From contig CAVRGJ010000005.1 in assembly GCA_963720705.1 (NCBI GenBank), positions 675,456-739,455 of the forward strand: a stretch of DNA of 64,000 nucleotides, read 5' to 3'. Each line of letters starts with the position of its first letter. The first letter of the stretch is position 1. This document shows positions 1 through 13,888 of this stretch, piece after piece. The position numbers and the translations under genes were made by a program. The DNA is from DASWJZ01 sp963720705. Its GTDB lineage: Bacteria > Pseudomonadota > Alphaproteobacteria > Rhizobiales > Afifellaceae. The notes under the pieces are model-generated. The model was not told where the DNA came from. It ran no database searches and saw only the letters and a list, made by a program, of their open reading frames with translations.

Positions 1-807
1 TCCGACCCCGATACGCCGAACGGCGCGGCGAAGCGTCCCGCCGTCGACAGCATCGAGGCTTCGCTCGGCGTGGAGCAGCGCTTCGGCCGGCTGAGCGGGC
101 GCGTGACGACCTTCGCGGAGCGTTCGACCTACGCCGACGTGCCGCTCGTCGGCGGCGGCACCCTGTCGCGCGCGGGGGAGGATAACACCGACGTCGGCGT
201 GCGCCTGCGCACCGGCTATGCGACGAGCGCGAACCTCCGCCCGTTCACCGAGGTGGGGGTCGGCACCCGCCTCTACGACAATTCGGCCGACGACAACGGA
301 TTCAAGCGCTCCTCGGTCTGGGGCGAGCTTCGCGGCGGCCTCGTCATCGACCGCGGAGACAAGCTCTCCGGCGAGGCCTCCCTCGGCTATCGGCACGAGG
401 ACGTCGAGGACAGCCACCTCCAAGATCTGAATGTGCTCCTCGCCAACGCCGCGATCCTTTGGTCGCCGCGACGGCTGACGGATGTGAAGCTCGACCTCTC
501 CACCACCATCAGTCCTACCAACACGCCCGGCGCCTCGGCGACAGTGCTCTATTCAGGTACACTGACGCTGGCCAGAAATCTGACGCCGCGGGTGCGCGGT
601 GAGGCCGGCATCGGCCTCTCCTACGAACGCCGCATCGGCGACAACTGGCGCGACGTGACGTTCTCCGGTTTTGCCGGCGCGTCCTACGCTTTCAACCGCA
701 TCGCCTCGATCGAGGGCCGCTACGTCTACGAGCGCACCGACCGCAACGAGCCGGACGGGAAATACGATTCGCACGAGGTCGGTGTGCGTCTCCGCTTCCA
801 GCGATGA
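1..807 (+). CDS. Outer-membrane beta-barrel protein, 3' part only
   Basis: The frame is open from base 1, so the N-terminus lies outside the window. About 268 residues remain and end at a TGA at 805-807. The visible part is a run of alternating polar and hydrophobic stretches rich in Gly, Arg, Tyr and Thr (for example TGYATSANLRPFTEVGVG and GLSYERRIG) and ends in VGVRLRFQR, with alternating residues and no membrane helices. This is the look of outer-membrane beta-strands, as in the BBP2-type family found in rhizobia, often near exopolysaccharide genes. The family call is inference from composition and strand pattern; the exact function is unknown. A GTG at 70 is only an internal codon. Confidence 0.6.
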   Translation, partial: SDPDTPNGAAKRPAVDSIEASLGVEQRFGRLSGRVTTFAERSTYADVPLVGGGTLSRAGEDNTDVGVRLRTGYATSANLRPFTEVGVGTRLYDNSADDNGFKRSSVWGELRGGLVIDRGDKLSGEASLGYRHEDVEDSHLQDLNVLLANAAILWSPRRLTDVKLDLSTTISPTNTPGASATVLYSGTLTLARNLTPRVRGEAGIGLSYERRIGDNWRDVTFSGFAGASYAFNRIASIEGRYVYERTDRNEPDGKYDSHEVGVRLRFQR

Positions 808-851
808 CGCGCGCCCCGACCTTCTCCTCAAGGTGAGAAGGTCTTCCCGCC

Positions 852-1730
852 TTACGTCCCCTCGTCGCCGAGGAGCGCGGTCAGCGCGGCGCGGAATTCC
901 GGGCCGATGTCGCGTCGCGAGAGCGCATAGGCGACATTCGCCATCAGGAAGCCGGCCTTGGTGCCGGTATCGTGCGTGCGGCCGCGATAGCGGAAGCCGG
1001 TGAAGCGCTGCGTCTTGGAGAGCCGCTTCATGGCGTCGGTGATCTGGATCTCGTCGCCGGCGCCTGGCTCCTGGTCCTCCAGAAGGTCGAAAATCTCCGG
1101 CTGCAATATGTAGCGGCCGGAGATGAAGAGGTTCGAGGGCGCGTCCTCGCGCTTCGGCTTCTCCACCATTTGCGTGATCCGAAAGCCAGTCTCGTCCTCC
1201 TCGCCGACCCCGACGATGCCGTAGCGGCTGACGAATTCCGGCGCCGCCTCTTCGACGGCGATGACGTTGCCGCCGTGCTTCTCGTAGGCGCCGAGCATCT
1301 GCTTCAGGCACCCCGGGCTCATCAGCATGTCGGGGAGGAGCACGGCGAAGGGCTCGCGGCCGATCAGTTCGCGGGCGCACCAGATGGCGTGGCCCAATCC
1401 AAGCGGCGACTGCTGACGCGTAAAAGAGATGGTGCCGGCCTCGGGGAGATCGCGGCGGAGCATCTCCAGAATGTCGATCTTGCCGCGCTCCTTGAGCGTC
1501 GCCTCAAGCTCGTAGGCGATATCGAAATGGTCGGCGATGACGCCCTTGTTGCGGCCGGTGACGAAGACGAGATGCTCGATCCCCGCCTCGCGCGCCTCGT
1601 CGACGACATATTGCAGCGCCGGGCGGTCGACGACGGTCAGCATCTCCTTCGGCACCGCCTTGGTCGCCGGCAGGAAGCGGGTGCCGAGACCGGCGACCGG
1701 GAAAACGGCTTTGCGAAGCTGGTTTACCAC
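852..1730 (-). CDS. galU: UTP--glucose-1-phosphate uridylyltransferase
   Basis: Makes UDP-glucose from UTP and glucose-1-phosphate in the cytoplasm, feeding surface polysaccharide and, through GalE, UDP-galactose. The 292-residue length is normal for bacterial GalU. The nucleotide-binding loop AGLGTRFLPATK is at residues 13-24, followed by PKEM at 27-30. Further on are the LLPDM metal/sugar segment, VEKP, and the C-terminal HDTGTK motif. It is divergent from galE with about 90 bp between them, so a shared control region is likely. No anomalies seen. Confidence 0.96.
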   Translation of the reverse strand: MVNQLRKAVFPVAGLGTRFLPATKAVPKEMLTVVDRPALQYVVDEAREAGIEHLVFVTGRNKGVIADHFDIAYELEATLKERGKIDILEMLRRDLPEAGTISFTRQQSPLGLGHAIWCARELIGREPFAVLLPDMLMSPGCLKQMLGAYEKHGGNVIAVEEAAPEFVSRYGIVGVGEEDETGFRITQMVEKPKREDAPSNLFISGRYILQPEIFDLLEDQEPGAGDEIQITDAMKRLSKTQRFTGFRYRGRTHDTGTKAGFLMANVAYALSRRDIGPEFRAALTALLGDEGT

Positions 1731-1820
1731 GCGCGGACCTTTTGATTGCTCATCCTTTCCAATCCCTTACCCTAAATTTAGCGGCCCGGTTAGAGGCCGG
1801 AGGTGCGGGGTACGAGTGTC

Positions 1821-2816
1821 ATGAGCGTTCTCGTTACCGGTGGCGCCGGCTATATCGGGAGCCACATGGTCTGCGAGCTTGTCGACCGCGACGAGCGCGT
1901 CGTCGTTCTCGACGATCTTTCAACCGGATTCGATTGGGCGGTGGCGCGCGAAGCCGAGCTCGTCATCGGCGACGTTGGCGACCGTGTGCTGCTCGACCGG
2001 CTGATGCGGAGCCGCGCGATCGAGACGGTGATGCATTTTGCCGGCTCGGTCGTGGTGCCGGACTCCGTCGCCGATCCGCTCGGCTATTATCTGAACAACA
2101 CGGTGAAGTCGCGCGAGCTGATTGCGGCGGCGGTGACGAACGGCGTCACCCGCTTCGTGTTCTCCTCGACTGCGGCGGTCTACGGTGCACCGGAGACGAT
2201 TCCGGTCGTCGAGGAGACGCCGCTCGACCCGATGTCACCCTACGGCGCCTCTAAGGCGATGACGGAGCGCATGCTTGCCGATTCCGACGCAGCCTATGGG
2301 CTCCGCTCGGTCGTGCTTCGCTACTTTAACGTCGCAGGCGCCGATCCGCACGGCCGCACCGGCCAGTCGACGCGCGGCGCGACGCACATCCTGAAGGCCG
2401 CAATCGAGGCGGCGACCGGTCAGCGCGACCACGTCGCCGTGTTCGGCACCGACTACGACACGCCCGACGGCACCGGCGTTCGCGACTACATCCACGTCAC
2501 CGACCTCGTCCGCGCCCACGCCGCGGCGCTCGATCATCTGCGCGCCGGCGGCGAGAGCCTGGTCTTGAACTGCGGCTACGGCCGCGGCTACTCAGTGCTC
2601 GAGCTTCTCGACGCCGTGCAGCGCGCCTGCGGACGCCCGCTCGACATTCGCCCGCGCGCCCGCCGCCCCGGCGACGTGCCGGCAATGGTCGCCTCCGCCG
2701 ACAAGATCCGGAATACCTTCGACTGGACGCCGCAATACGACGACCTCGACACGATCGTCGCACACGCGCTCGCCTGGGAAACGCAGCTCCTGGAGAAGCG
2801 CAAGGCGGCGGCCTGA
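1821..2816 (+). CDS. galE: UDP-glucose 4-epimerase
   Basis: Interconverts UDP-glucose and UDP-galactose using bound NAD. This is a 331-residue extended SDR protein. The Rossmann glycine motif GGAGYIG is at residues 7-13, followed by SSTAAVYG and the catalytic YGASK. The C-terminal half carries the substrate segment RYFNVAGAD and RPGDVPAM. A GTG 18 bp upstream at 1803 is in frame, but ATG 1821 places the beta-strand directly at the N-terminus as in the family, so it is preferred. Divergent from galU; together they supply UDP-hexoses for the glycan genes later in the window. Confidence 0.95.
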   Translation: MSVLVTGGAGYIGSHMVCELVDRDERVVVLDDLSTGFDWAVAREAELVIGDVGDRVLLDRLMRSRAIETVMHFAGSVVVPDSVADPLGYYLNNTVKSRELIAAAVTNGVTRFVFSSTAAVYGAPETIPVVEETPLDPMSPYGASKAMTERMLADSDAAYGLRSVVLRYFNVAGADPHGRTGQSTRGATHILKAAIEAATGQRDHVAVFGTDYDTPDGTGVRDYIHVTDLVRAHAAALDHLRAGGESLVLNCGYGRGYSVLELLDAVQRACGRPLDIRPRARRPGDVPAMVASADKIRNTFDWTPQYDDLDTIVAHALAWETQLLEKRKAAA

Positions 2817-2922
2817 GCCAATTTAACGGTTAACGAACCCTTTCCACTTCCCGGCTCATCATATCCTCGCCCAATTCGCCGGCCCTAATTGTGGCCGGCC
2901 GAGCGCACGGGAAGGGGAGACT

Positions 2923-4146
2923 ATGCGGCCGTTCGCACGTCTGTTCGCCATCATGTTCCTCAGTTTTGCCCTGATCGGCGGGCCGCTCGCCGGGTCCGGC
3001 CGCGCCGACGCGGGCTTCGACCGATGGGTGCAAAATTTTTGGCCGACAGCGAAAGCGGCCGGCATCTCCCGTGCGATCTACGACGCGGCGTTTAAGGGCG
3101 TGACGCCCGACCCTGAGGTTCTCGACAAGGCGCACTACCAGCCGGAATTCGCGACGCCGCTCTGGCAGTACGTGGTGACGCGCGTCTCGGAGGAGCGCGT
3201 CGCGACCGGCCGCGACATGCTGCGCCAGTACAAGGCGCTGCTCGACCGAATCGAGAGCCGCTACGGCGTCGACCGGCACATCGTCGTGGCGATCTGGGGT
3301 ATGGAATCGACCTACGGCGAGGTGCTCTCCGATCCGACTGTCGTGAAGAGCGTCGTGCGCTCGCTCGCAACGCTCGCTTACGCCGATCCGCCACGCGCGA
3401 AATTCGGCCGGCAGCAGCTCATCGCGGCGCTCAAGATCCTGCAGCACGGCGACATCTCCGTCGCCGGCCTCACCGGCTCCTGGGCCGGCGCCATGGGCCA
3501 CACCCAGTTCATCCCCACCACCTACCAGGCTTATGCCGTCGATTTCGACGGCGACGGGCGGCGCGACATGTGGAACTCGCCGGCCGATGCTCTCGCCTCC
3601 ACCGCCAACTATCTGAAGAAGGCGGGATGGATATCAGGTGCGACCTGGGGCTACGAAGTGACGCTCCCGGCGCATTTCAACTACAAGCTCTCCAGAGACG
3701 GCAGGTCGCGGAAGCTCAGCGAATGGACACGTCTCGGCGTCGCGCGCGCTGAAGGAAAGCAGTTCCCGCGGCCGGGCGACAACGCCGTCCTGATCGCGCC
3801 TGCCGGTGCCGACGGGCCGGCGTTTCTGATGCTTCGCAACCACTTCGTGATCAAGCGCTACAACAATTCCACCGCCTACGCGCTCGCCGTCGGACATCTC
3901 GCCGATCGGCTGATGGGCGGCGGGGATTTCGTGCATCCATGGCCGAACGGCGAGCGACCGCTGACGCAGTCGGAGATGCAGGAATTGCAGCGACATCTCG
4001 CCGAAGCCGGCTATTATGACGGCGAGATCGACGGCAAGCTCGGGCCGGCGTCACGCGCGGCGATTCGTGCCTATCAAAGCGGCCGGGGCATCACCGCGGA
4101 CGGCTTCGGGGGTCTGCAGCTGCTGCAAACATTGCGCAGCGGCTGA
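2923..4146 (+). CDS. Lytic murein transglycosylase, MltB family with peptidoglycan-binding domain
   Basis: Predicted periplasmic enzyme that cleaves the MurNAc-GlcNAc bond of peptidoglycan, forming 1,6-anhydro ends. Of 407 residues, 1-30 are a signal peptide ending in an Ala-rich site. The SLT_2 catalytic domain follows, with Glu128 in the motif IWGMESTYG matching the family acid/base. GAMGHTQFIPT, typical of MltB, lies downstream. Residues about 345-405 form a PG_binding_1 repeat (QRHLAEAGYYDGEIDG). No lipobox Cys is seen at the signal end, so it is probably soluble. The next gene begins 21 bp downstream, so the two may be co-transcribed. Confidence 0.92.
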   Translation: MRPFARLFAIMFLSFALIGGPLAGSGRADAGFDRWVQNFWPTAKAAGISRAIYDAAFKGVTPDPEVLDKAHYQPEFATPLWQYVVTRVSEERVATGRDMLRQYKALLDRIESRYGVDRHIVVAIWGMESTYGEVLSDPTVVKSVVRSLATLAYADPPRAKFGRQQLIAALKILQHGDISVAGLTGSWAGAMGHTQFIPTTYQAYAVDFDGDGRRDMWNSPADALASTANYLKKAGWISGATWGYEVTLPAHFNYKLSRDGRSRKLSEWTRLGVARAEGKQFPRPGDNAVLIAPAGADGPAFLMLRNHFVIKRYNNSTAYALAVGHLADRLMGGGDFVHPWPNGERPLTQSEMQELQRHLAEAGYYDGEIDGKLGPASRAAIRAYQSGRGITADGFGGLQLLQTLRSG

Positions 4147-4167
4147 TTTGGGAACAAAAGGACGCGG

Positions 4168-5427
4168 ATGATCCGGACCGGCGCAGTTTTAGGCCTCGTC
4201 CTCGGCTTCGCGACCTTTACCGCCGCGATCGCACCGCCGACGCCGAGCTTTGCGCAGGACGGCCAGATCGTCGTTGCGCAGAACAACAATCGGCCAGGCT
4301 TCTTCCGGCGGCTTTTCGGGGGCATCCGCGAAATCGCCCCGCCGTCTCCGACATTCAATCCACAGCAGCTCTTCCCCGGCTTCGACAACGGCGCCCCGCG
4401 TCAACGGCGCACGCGCGCGCCGGCGGCAGCGCCCGTGCCGCGCGAGGTCGCGGCGGTGGAGAAGGCAGAGAACGCCAAGCGCGCGATGGTCGTCGGCGAC
4501 TTCATGGCAAGCGCCCTCGCCAAGGGCCTGGCGGAAGCCTATCGGGACAACGCCAATGTCGTGGTGATCGACGCGACCAGCGGCTCCTCGGGTCTCGTGC
4601 GCAACGACTTCTACGACTGGCCGGCAAAGCTTCCCGGCATCGTGGAAGACCAGAAGCCGGATGCGATCCTGGTCATGATCGGCGCCAATGACCGGCAAGG
4701 CATCCAGACGGATTCCGGTGCACAGGCGTTCGGGACGGATGGCTGGCGCGCCGCCTATGCCGCGAGGGTCGCCGCCTTCGCCGACGCGCTCAAGGCGACG
4801 GGGAAGCCGGTTCTTTGGGCCGGGCTCGTGCCGGTGGCGCCAGCCGCCATGGCGCGCGACTACAGCGGCTTCAACAGCATCGTGCGCGAGCAGCTGGAGG
4901 CCAAGGGACTGCCCTTTATCGACATGTGGAACGGATTTGCCGACGACGAAGGCAAATACGTCGACGTCGGCCCCGACGTAGCCGGACAGTCGGTGCAGCT
5001 TCGCGCCAGCGACGGCCTGAACTTCACAAAAGCCGGGCAGCGGAAGCTCGCTTATTTCGTCGAGCAGGAACTGAGCGACATTTTCGGCGGGAACGGACCG
5101 CAGATCGCCGCAGCCGACGCCGCCGCGGCGGCGCAGGTCGGGCCGGACGCGCCGAAGATCGGACCGATGGTGCCGATCGACGCGCTGAACCTTGCCGGCG
5201 CGGACGCGCTCTCCTCAAGCGGCGCGGAGCGCGGCAGCGCCGCGGCGACGATCTCGGCGCGCCTCTCCGATGAGCACCCCGAGCCGCCGCCTGCGGCGCG
5301 GGTCGATTCCTACATATGGCCGCCGCGGCCGGCCGCGGCGGCGAATGCAGCGGCGCCTGAAGCCGCCGCAGAAACGCCTGAAGCCAGCTCTGCGACGACG
5401 CCAGAAGCAGCCGGCTCAGCGCACTGA
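4168..5427 (+). CDS. DUF459-type SGNH/GDSL-like periplasmic protein
   Basis: A 419-residue exported protein with a signal peptide (about residues 1-30), a Pro/Ala/Arg linker and an SGNH-like fold. Block I reads VVGDFMAS, without the usual GDS serine. Block III reads MIGANDRQG. Block V reads SDGLNFTKAG, with Asn where classical SGNH hydrolases have His. The last 80 residues are a low-complexity Ala/Pro/Glu tail. The fold call is solid, but catalysis is doubtful given these substitutions, which may be usual for DUF459 (I am not certain). It lies 21 bp after the lytic transglycosylase, suggesting a cell-wall or polysaccharide modification role. Its 3' end overlaps the convergent next gene by 12 bp. 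Confidence 0.8.
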   Translation: MIRTGAVLGLVLGFATFTAAIAPPTPSFAQDGQIVVAQNNNRPGFFRRLFGGIREIAPPSPTFNPQQLFPGFDNGAPRQRRTRAPAAAPVPREVAAVEKAENAKRAMVVGDFMASALAKGLAEAYRDNANVVVIDATSGSSGLVRNDFYDWPAKLPGIVEDQKPDAILVMIGANDRQGIQTDSGAQAFGTDGWRAAYAARVAAFADALKATGKPVLWAGLVPVAPAAMARDYSGFNSIVREQLEAKGLPFIDMWNGFADDEGKYVDVGPDVAGQSVQLRASDGLNFTKAGQRKLAYFVEQELSDIFGGNGPQIAAADAAAAAQVGPDAPKIGPMVPIDALNLAGADALSSSGAERGSAAATISARLSDEHPEPPPAARVDSYIWPPRPAAAANAAAPEAAAETPEASSATTPEAAGSAH

Positions 5428-6453
5428 TTCCACCTCGCGGCGGACGATCGCAGCGCCGTCCACCATCGCCCGCATCTTCCCGAAGGCGACGTCGCGCGGC
5501 AGGTATTTCATGCCGCAATCGGGCGCCACCACGATCTTCTCCGCGGGCACGAAAGGAAGCGCGCGACGGATGCGCTCCGCTACCGTCTCCGGCGTCTCGA
5601 CCGTCACGTCGGAGAGATCGATCACGCCGAGTATGATCGTCTTGCCGGGAAGCGTCTTCAGCACCGACGTGTCGAGCTTCGACTGTGCCGTCTCGATCGA
5701 TATCTGGTCGAGCGGCGTGTCGGCGAACTCGGGCAGGAACGAATAGCCCTCCGGGCGGACGTGGATGATCGCGGCGTAGCCGAAGCAGATGTGGAGGGCC
5801 TTCGTGCCGGTGACGCCGTCGAGCGCGCGCTGCAATGCCTTCAGGCCGTATTGGCGCGCCTTCTCCGGCCGCGCCTGCATGTAAGGCTCGTCGATCTGCA
5901 CGATGTCGGCGCCGGCGGCGAAGAGGTCCTTGATCTCCTCGTTCACGGCTGCGGCGTAGTCGAGCGCCAGCTCTTCCTCGCTGTCGTAGAAGTCGTTCTG
6001 CGCCTGCTGCGACATGGTGAAGGGGCCAGGCACGGTCATCTTCACCATGCGGCCGGTGTTCTTCTTCAGGAATTCGAGATCGCGCACTTCGACGGCGTGC
6101 TTGCGCCTGACCTTGCCGGCGACGCGCGGCACCGGGTTCGGGTGGCCGGAGCGGTCGAGCGCAGTGCCGGGGTTGTCGAGATCGACGCCTTCGAGCGCGG
6201 TCGCGAAGCGGTTCGAGTAGCTCTCGCGCCGCATCTCGCCGTCGGTGATGATGTCGAGCCCGGCACGCTCCTGGTCACGGATGGCAAGGAGCGTGGCGTC
6301 GTCTTGTGCCTCGTCCAAGAATTCCGGCGCTACCCGCCAGAGTTCCTTCGCACGCACGCGCGGGGGGAAGCGCCCGGCGAGCTTCTTGCGGTCGATCAGC
6401 CAGTCGGGCTGCGCATAAGAGCCGACAAGCGATGTCGGAAAGAGCTTCGGCAT
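5416..6453 (-). CDS. Cobalamin-independent methionine synthase C-terminal domain protein (MetE family)
   Basis: A 345-residue protein equal to the catalytic half of MetE, without the N-terminal repeat domain. It probably transfers a methyl group to a thiol. The zinc-site residues are present: His221 and Cys223 in LHICFG, Glu254 in SIET, and Cys313 in PDCGMKYL. Other conserved blocks are DGEMRRESY near residue 71 and QIDEPYMQ near 187. The start at 6453 gives MPKLFPTSLVGS, the usual N-terminus; longer in-frame starts extend into unrelated sequence. Whether it serves methionine synthesis or another methyl acceptor cannot be told from sequence. Confidence 0.88.
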   Translation of the reverse strand: MPKLFPTSLVGSYAQPDWLIDRKKLAGRFPPRVRAKELWRVAPEFLDEAQDDATLLAIRDQERAGLDIITDGEMRRESYSNRFATALEGVDLDNPGTALDRSGHPNPVPRVAGKVRRKHAVEVRDLEFLKKNTGRMVKMTVPGPFTMSQQAQNDFYDSEEELALDYAAAVNEEIKDLFAAGADIVQIDEPYMQARPEKARQYGLKALQRALDGVTGTKALHICFGYAAIIHVRPEGYSFLPEFADTPLDQISIETAQSKLDTSVLKTLPGKTIILGVIDLSDVTVETPETVAERIRRALPFVPAEKIVVAPDCGMKYLPRDVAFGKMRAMVDGAAIVRREVESVR

Positions 6454-6599
6454 GGCGTTTCCTCGGAGGTTTTGCGGAGGGTTTTTCTGCATCTTAGCGC
6501 GGCTGGGTTTGCGCGAAAGCCCGGCGCCGACGGCGAGCGAGGGAGCGCGAGTTGTTGCAGCGCGCCGAAGTGCTATCGAAAAAGCCTCGCGCTTGATCC

Positions 6600-8018
6600 T
6601 CAGCGCGGCAGCGTCGTCGCACCCATCAGATATTTGTCGACGGCGTGGGCGGCCTGGCGGCCTTCGCGGATCGCCCACACCACGAGGGACTGGCCGCGGC
6701 GCATGTCTCCGGCCGAAAACACTTTTGGGTTCGAGGTCTGGTAGTCGTCCGTCGTCGCCTTGACGTTGCCGCGCGGGTCGAGGTCGAGACCGAGCTCCTG
6801 GATCATCCCCTCGTGCACCGGCGAGACGAAGCCCATGGCGAGGAGCACGAGGTCGGCCTTGAGTTCGAACTCGGTGCCGGGGACCGGCTTGAACGACGCG
6901 TCGGCACGGGCGCAATGCAGCCACTTCACGCGCCCGTCGCGGCCGGAGAAGTGTGTCGTCACCACGGCGAACTCGCGCTGGGCGCCTTCCTCCTGGCTTG
7001 ACGAGGTGCGGAGCTTCAATGGCCAGTTCGGCCAGGTCAGGAGCTTGTCTTCCTTCGCGGGCGGCTGCGGCATGATCTCAAGCTGCGTGACGGTGACCGC
7101 GCCCTGGCGGAAGGCGGTACCGATGCAGTCGGAGCCGGTGTCGCCGCCGCCGATGACGATGACATATTTGCTGTCGGCGGTGATCGGCTCTCCGGCGAGC
7201 TGCCTTTCGCCGGACACGCGGCGGTTCTGCTGCGGCAGATAATCCATGGCGAAGTGAATACCGCGGAGGTCGCGGCCCTCGATCGGCAAATCGCGGCCCT
7301 TCTCGGCGCCGCCGGTTAAGACCACCGCGTCGTGCTCGTCGAGGAGCGTCTTTGCCTTCAGCGTCACGCCGACATTGGCGCCGTAATGGAAGGTGACGCC
7401 CTCCGCCTCCATCTGCTTCACGCGGCGGTCGATGATAGGCTTTTCCATCTTGAAATCGGGAATGCCATAGCGGAGAAGGCCGCCGGCCTTGGCGTTCTTC
7501 TCATAGAGACGCACGTCGTGGCCGGCGCGCGCGAGCTGCTGCGCGCAGGCCATGCCCGCCGGCCCCGAGCCGATAACGGCGACGCGCTTTCCAGTCTTCA
7601 TGGCCGGGATTTCCGGCGCGACCCAGCCCTCCTGGAAGCCGCGGTCGGCGATCGCCGCCTCGATCGTCTTGATCGTCACCGGCTGCTCGATCAGGTTCAG
7701 CGTGCACGACGCCTCGCAGGGCGCCGGGCAGACGCGGCCGGTCACCTCGGGGAAGTTGTTGGTCGTGTGGAGGTTTTGAAGCGCGCCCTTCCAGTCGCCA
7801 TTGTAGACGAGGTCGTTCCAGTCGGGGATCTGGTTGTTGACCGGGCAGCCGGTGTGACAGAACGGAATGCCGCAATCCATGCAGCGCGCCGCCTGCTTCT
7901 TTGTCCCGTCCTCGCCGAGCGGGATCATGAACTCGCGGAAATGGCGCACGCGATCGCCCGCCGGCTCGTAGCGCCGGTCGCTGCGATCGATTTCCAGGAA
8001 GCCCGTTACCTTACCCAT
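6600..8018 (-). CDS. gltD: Glutamate synthase [NADPH] small (beta) subunit
   Basis: Transfers electrons from NADPH through FAD and two [4Fe-4S] clusters to the large subunit for ammonia assimilation. Of its 472 residues, the N-terminal part has the cluster cysteines (CMDCGIPFCHTGCP and RVCPAPCEASC). An FAD-binding motif VIGSGPAGMACA follows near residue 150, and an NADPH-binding motif VIGGGDTGSDC near 290. It lies about 86 bp downstream of gltB on the same strand, the standard gltBD order. Confidence 0.97.
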   Translation of the reverse strand: MGKVTGFLEIDRSDRRYEPAGDRVRHFREFMIPLGEDGTKKQAARCMDCGIPFCHTGCPVNNQIPDWNDLVYNGDWKGALQNLHTTNNFPEVTGRVCPAPCEASCTLNLIEQPVTIKTIEAAIADRGFQEGWVAPEIPAMKTGKRVAVIGSGPAGMACAQQLARAGHDVRLYEKNAKAGGLLRYGIPDFKMEKPIIDRRVKQMEAEGVTFHYGANVGVTLKAKTLLDEHDAVVLTGGAEKGRDLPIEGRDLRGIHFAMDYLPQQNRRVSGERQLAGEPITADSKYVIVIGGGDTGSDCIGTAFRQGAVTVTQLEIMPQPPAKEDKLLTWPNWPLKLRTSSSQEEGAQREFAVVTTHFSGRDGRVKWLHCARADASFKPVPGTEFELKADLVLLAMGFVSPVHEGMIQELGLDLDPRGNVKATTDDYQTSNPKVFSAGDMRRGQSLVVWAIREGRQAAHAVDKYLMGATTLPR

Positions 8019-8104
8019 TCGAAGCGTCCGCGTTCTGAGTCTGGCGGCAATTCCGTTCTCGTTTCAGTGGGTTTGTTGCAGGCCGCACGGCGACCCGCCT
8101 GTTC

Positions 8105-12838
<4,734 letters not shown>

Positions 12839-13179
12839 CGTTTCCCTCGCCTTCGAAATCGGGAGCCACCCCGCTTCCGTTGGGGGCGCCGCCTCACGGG
12901 CTGTACGCCTGCCCGTAAAACGCGACGACCCAGACTGACGTCAAAATTGGTTCGGCTGATGGCTATCCTGCCATCTTGCAACCGGCATGCCACCCTAAAC
13001 CGCGCGCCTGTCCGGAGCACGGTCGAACGCGGAGAGTGTGGCGCGCACCAGTTAATGGGACAGTATACCTGTCCCATTTGACCATGACAAATTTCCGGTG
13101 CCGCGGCAAGCCCCGACACGGTCGAGGTGCAGCGAATCGCGGCAGTAAGAAGTGCGCCTCTAAACGACGCGCGCCGCCT
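12839..13179. other. Intergenic region upstream of gltB and downstream of cspA
   Basis: About 340 bp without a convincing gene. Small open frames here have no recognisable product. It should hold the gltB promoter and the cspA terminator. The clearest element is the 8+5+8 inverted repeat at 13056-13076. Confidence 0.5.
13056..13076. promoter_or_regulatory. Perfect 8-bp inverted repeat with 5-bp spacer, operator-like
   Basis: The arms TGGGACAG and CTGTCCCA flank the spacer TATAC and match perfectly. It sits about 218 bp upstream of the gltB start and about 100 bp downstream of the cspA stop. There is no T-tract, so a regulator-binding site is more likely than a terminator. The binding protein is unknown. 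Confidence 0.4.
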
Positions 13180-13395
13180 TCAGCCGCCGATGGCTTTCAG
13201 GTTTCCGGCGGACTTCTTTCCGCTGCGCTCGTCGGTCTGTTCTTCGAACGAGACTTTCTGGCCTTCGCGCAAGCTGTTCATGCCGGCGCGCTCGACCGCG
13301 CTGATATGAACGAAAACGTCCTTGCCGCCCTCGTCAGGGGCGATGAACCCGTAGCCCTTGCGGATGTTGAACCACTTCACCGTACCAATCGGCAT
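13180..13395 (-). CDS. Cold-shock domain protein (CspA family)
   Basis: A 71-residue single-domain RNA/ssDNA-binding protein, close to the family norm of about 70. The RNP1 motif KGYGFI is near residues 13-18 and the RNP2-like VFVHIS near 27-32. The N-terminus MPIGTVKWFN is typical. Such proteins melt mRNA structure in cold or stationary phase. A purine-rich GGGGGAC lies just upstream of the ATG as ribosome binding site. Transcribed alone on the minus strand. Confidence 0.95.
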   Translation of the reverse strand: MPIGTVKWFNIRKGYGFIAPDEGGKDVFVHISAVERAGMNSLREGQKVSFEEQTDERSGKKSAGNLKAIGG

Positions 13396-13885
13396 CTTGT
13401 CCCCCAGGCAAAGCTGAGACTGCCCGGAGAGTCCGGGGACGAAATCTGAGGAAACAGCTTCCGAACCGGGTTCGAGCCGACGGAGAAAGAAGCGGTCACA
13501 CCAGAGGTCGACCGTTACAATCTAAGGCCGTGGCCGCGGAGTGTCCATCGGGCCATTCGGCCGCCCGCGCCCCGGCCGGGCGCACGCTTGGGTTCACCAG
13601 CCTTTGATTTCCTTTGCGCGGCGACGCACCCCATATCGAAGGCAAGCCGGATTGCATTGGCACCGGCCCAACGGCCCACCCGCCTGGCTCCCGTCGCCCC
13701 CCAAAATTGCCGGCGGGTGGGTTCTTCCCGGTCACGGCGCGATCAACGGATGTTTCGCGCGGCTCACGTCCGGTTGAGCCACGTCCCCGTGGCTTTCGCG
13801 CACACGTAATTTCCGTTGTTTGGCTGCCTGCGGCACTCTCCGTCGGCGTGAGAGCGGGATCGAACGCCCCGCCCGATGGAGGTTT
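13396..13885. other. Intergenic region between cspA and the bufferin operon
   Basis: About 490 bp of divergent intergenic sequence. It must hold the cspA promoter and leader (minus strand) and the promoter of the bufferin operon (plus strand). Overlapping open frames on both strands have no credible product. No metal-responsive or extracytoplasmic sigma-factor promoter could be assigned by eye. Confidence 0.5.
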
Positions 13886-13888
13886 ATG

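Noticed and set aside
13740..13880. Promoter of an extracytoplasmic sigma factor before the bufferin genes
   Set aside because: I could not find a convincing -35/-10 pair at correct spacing.
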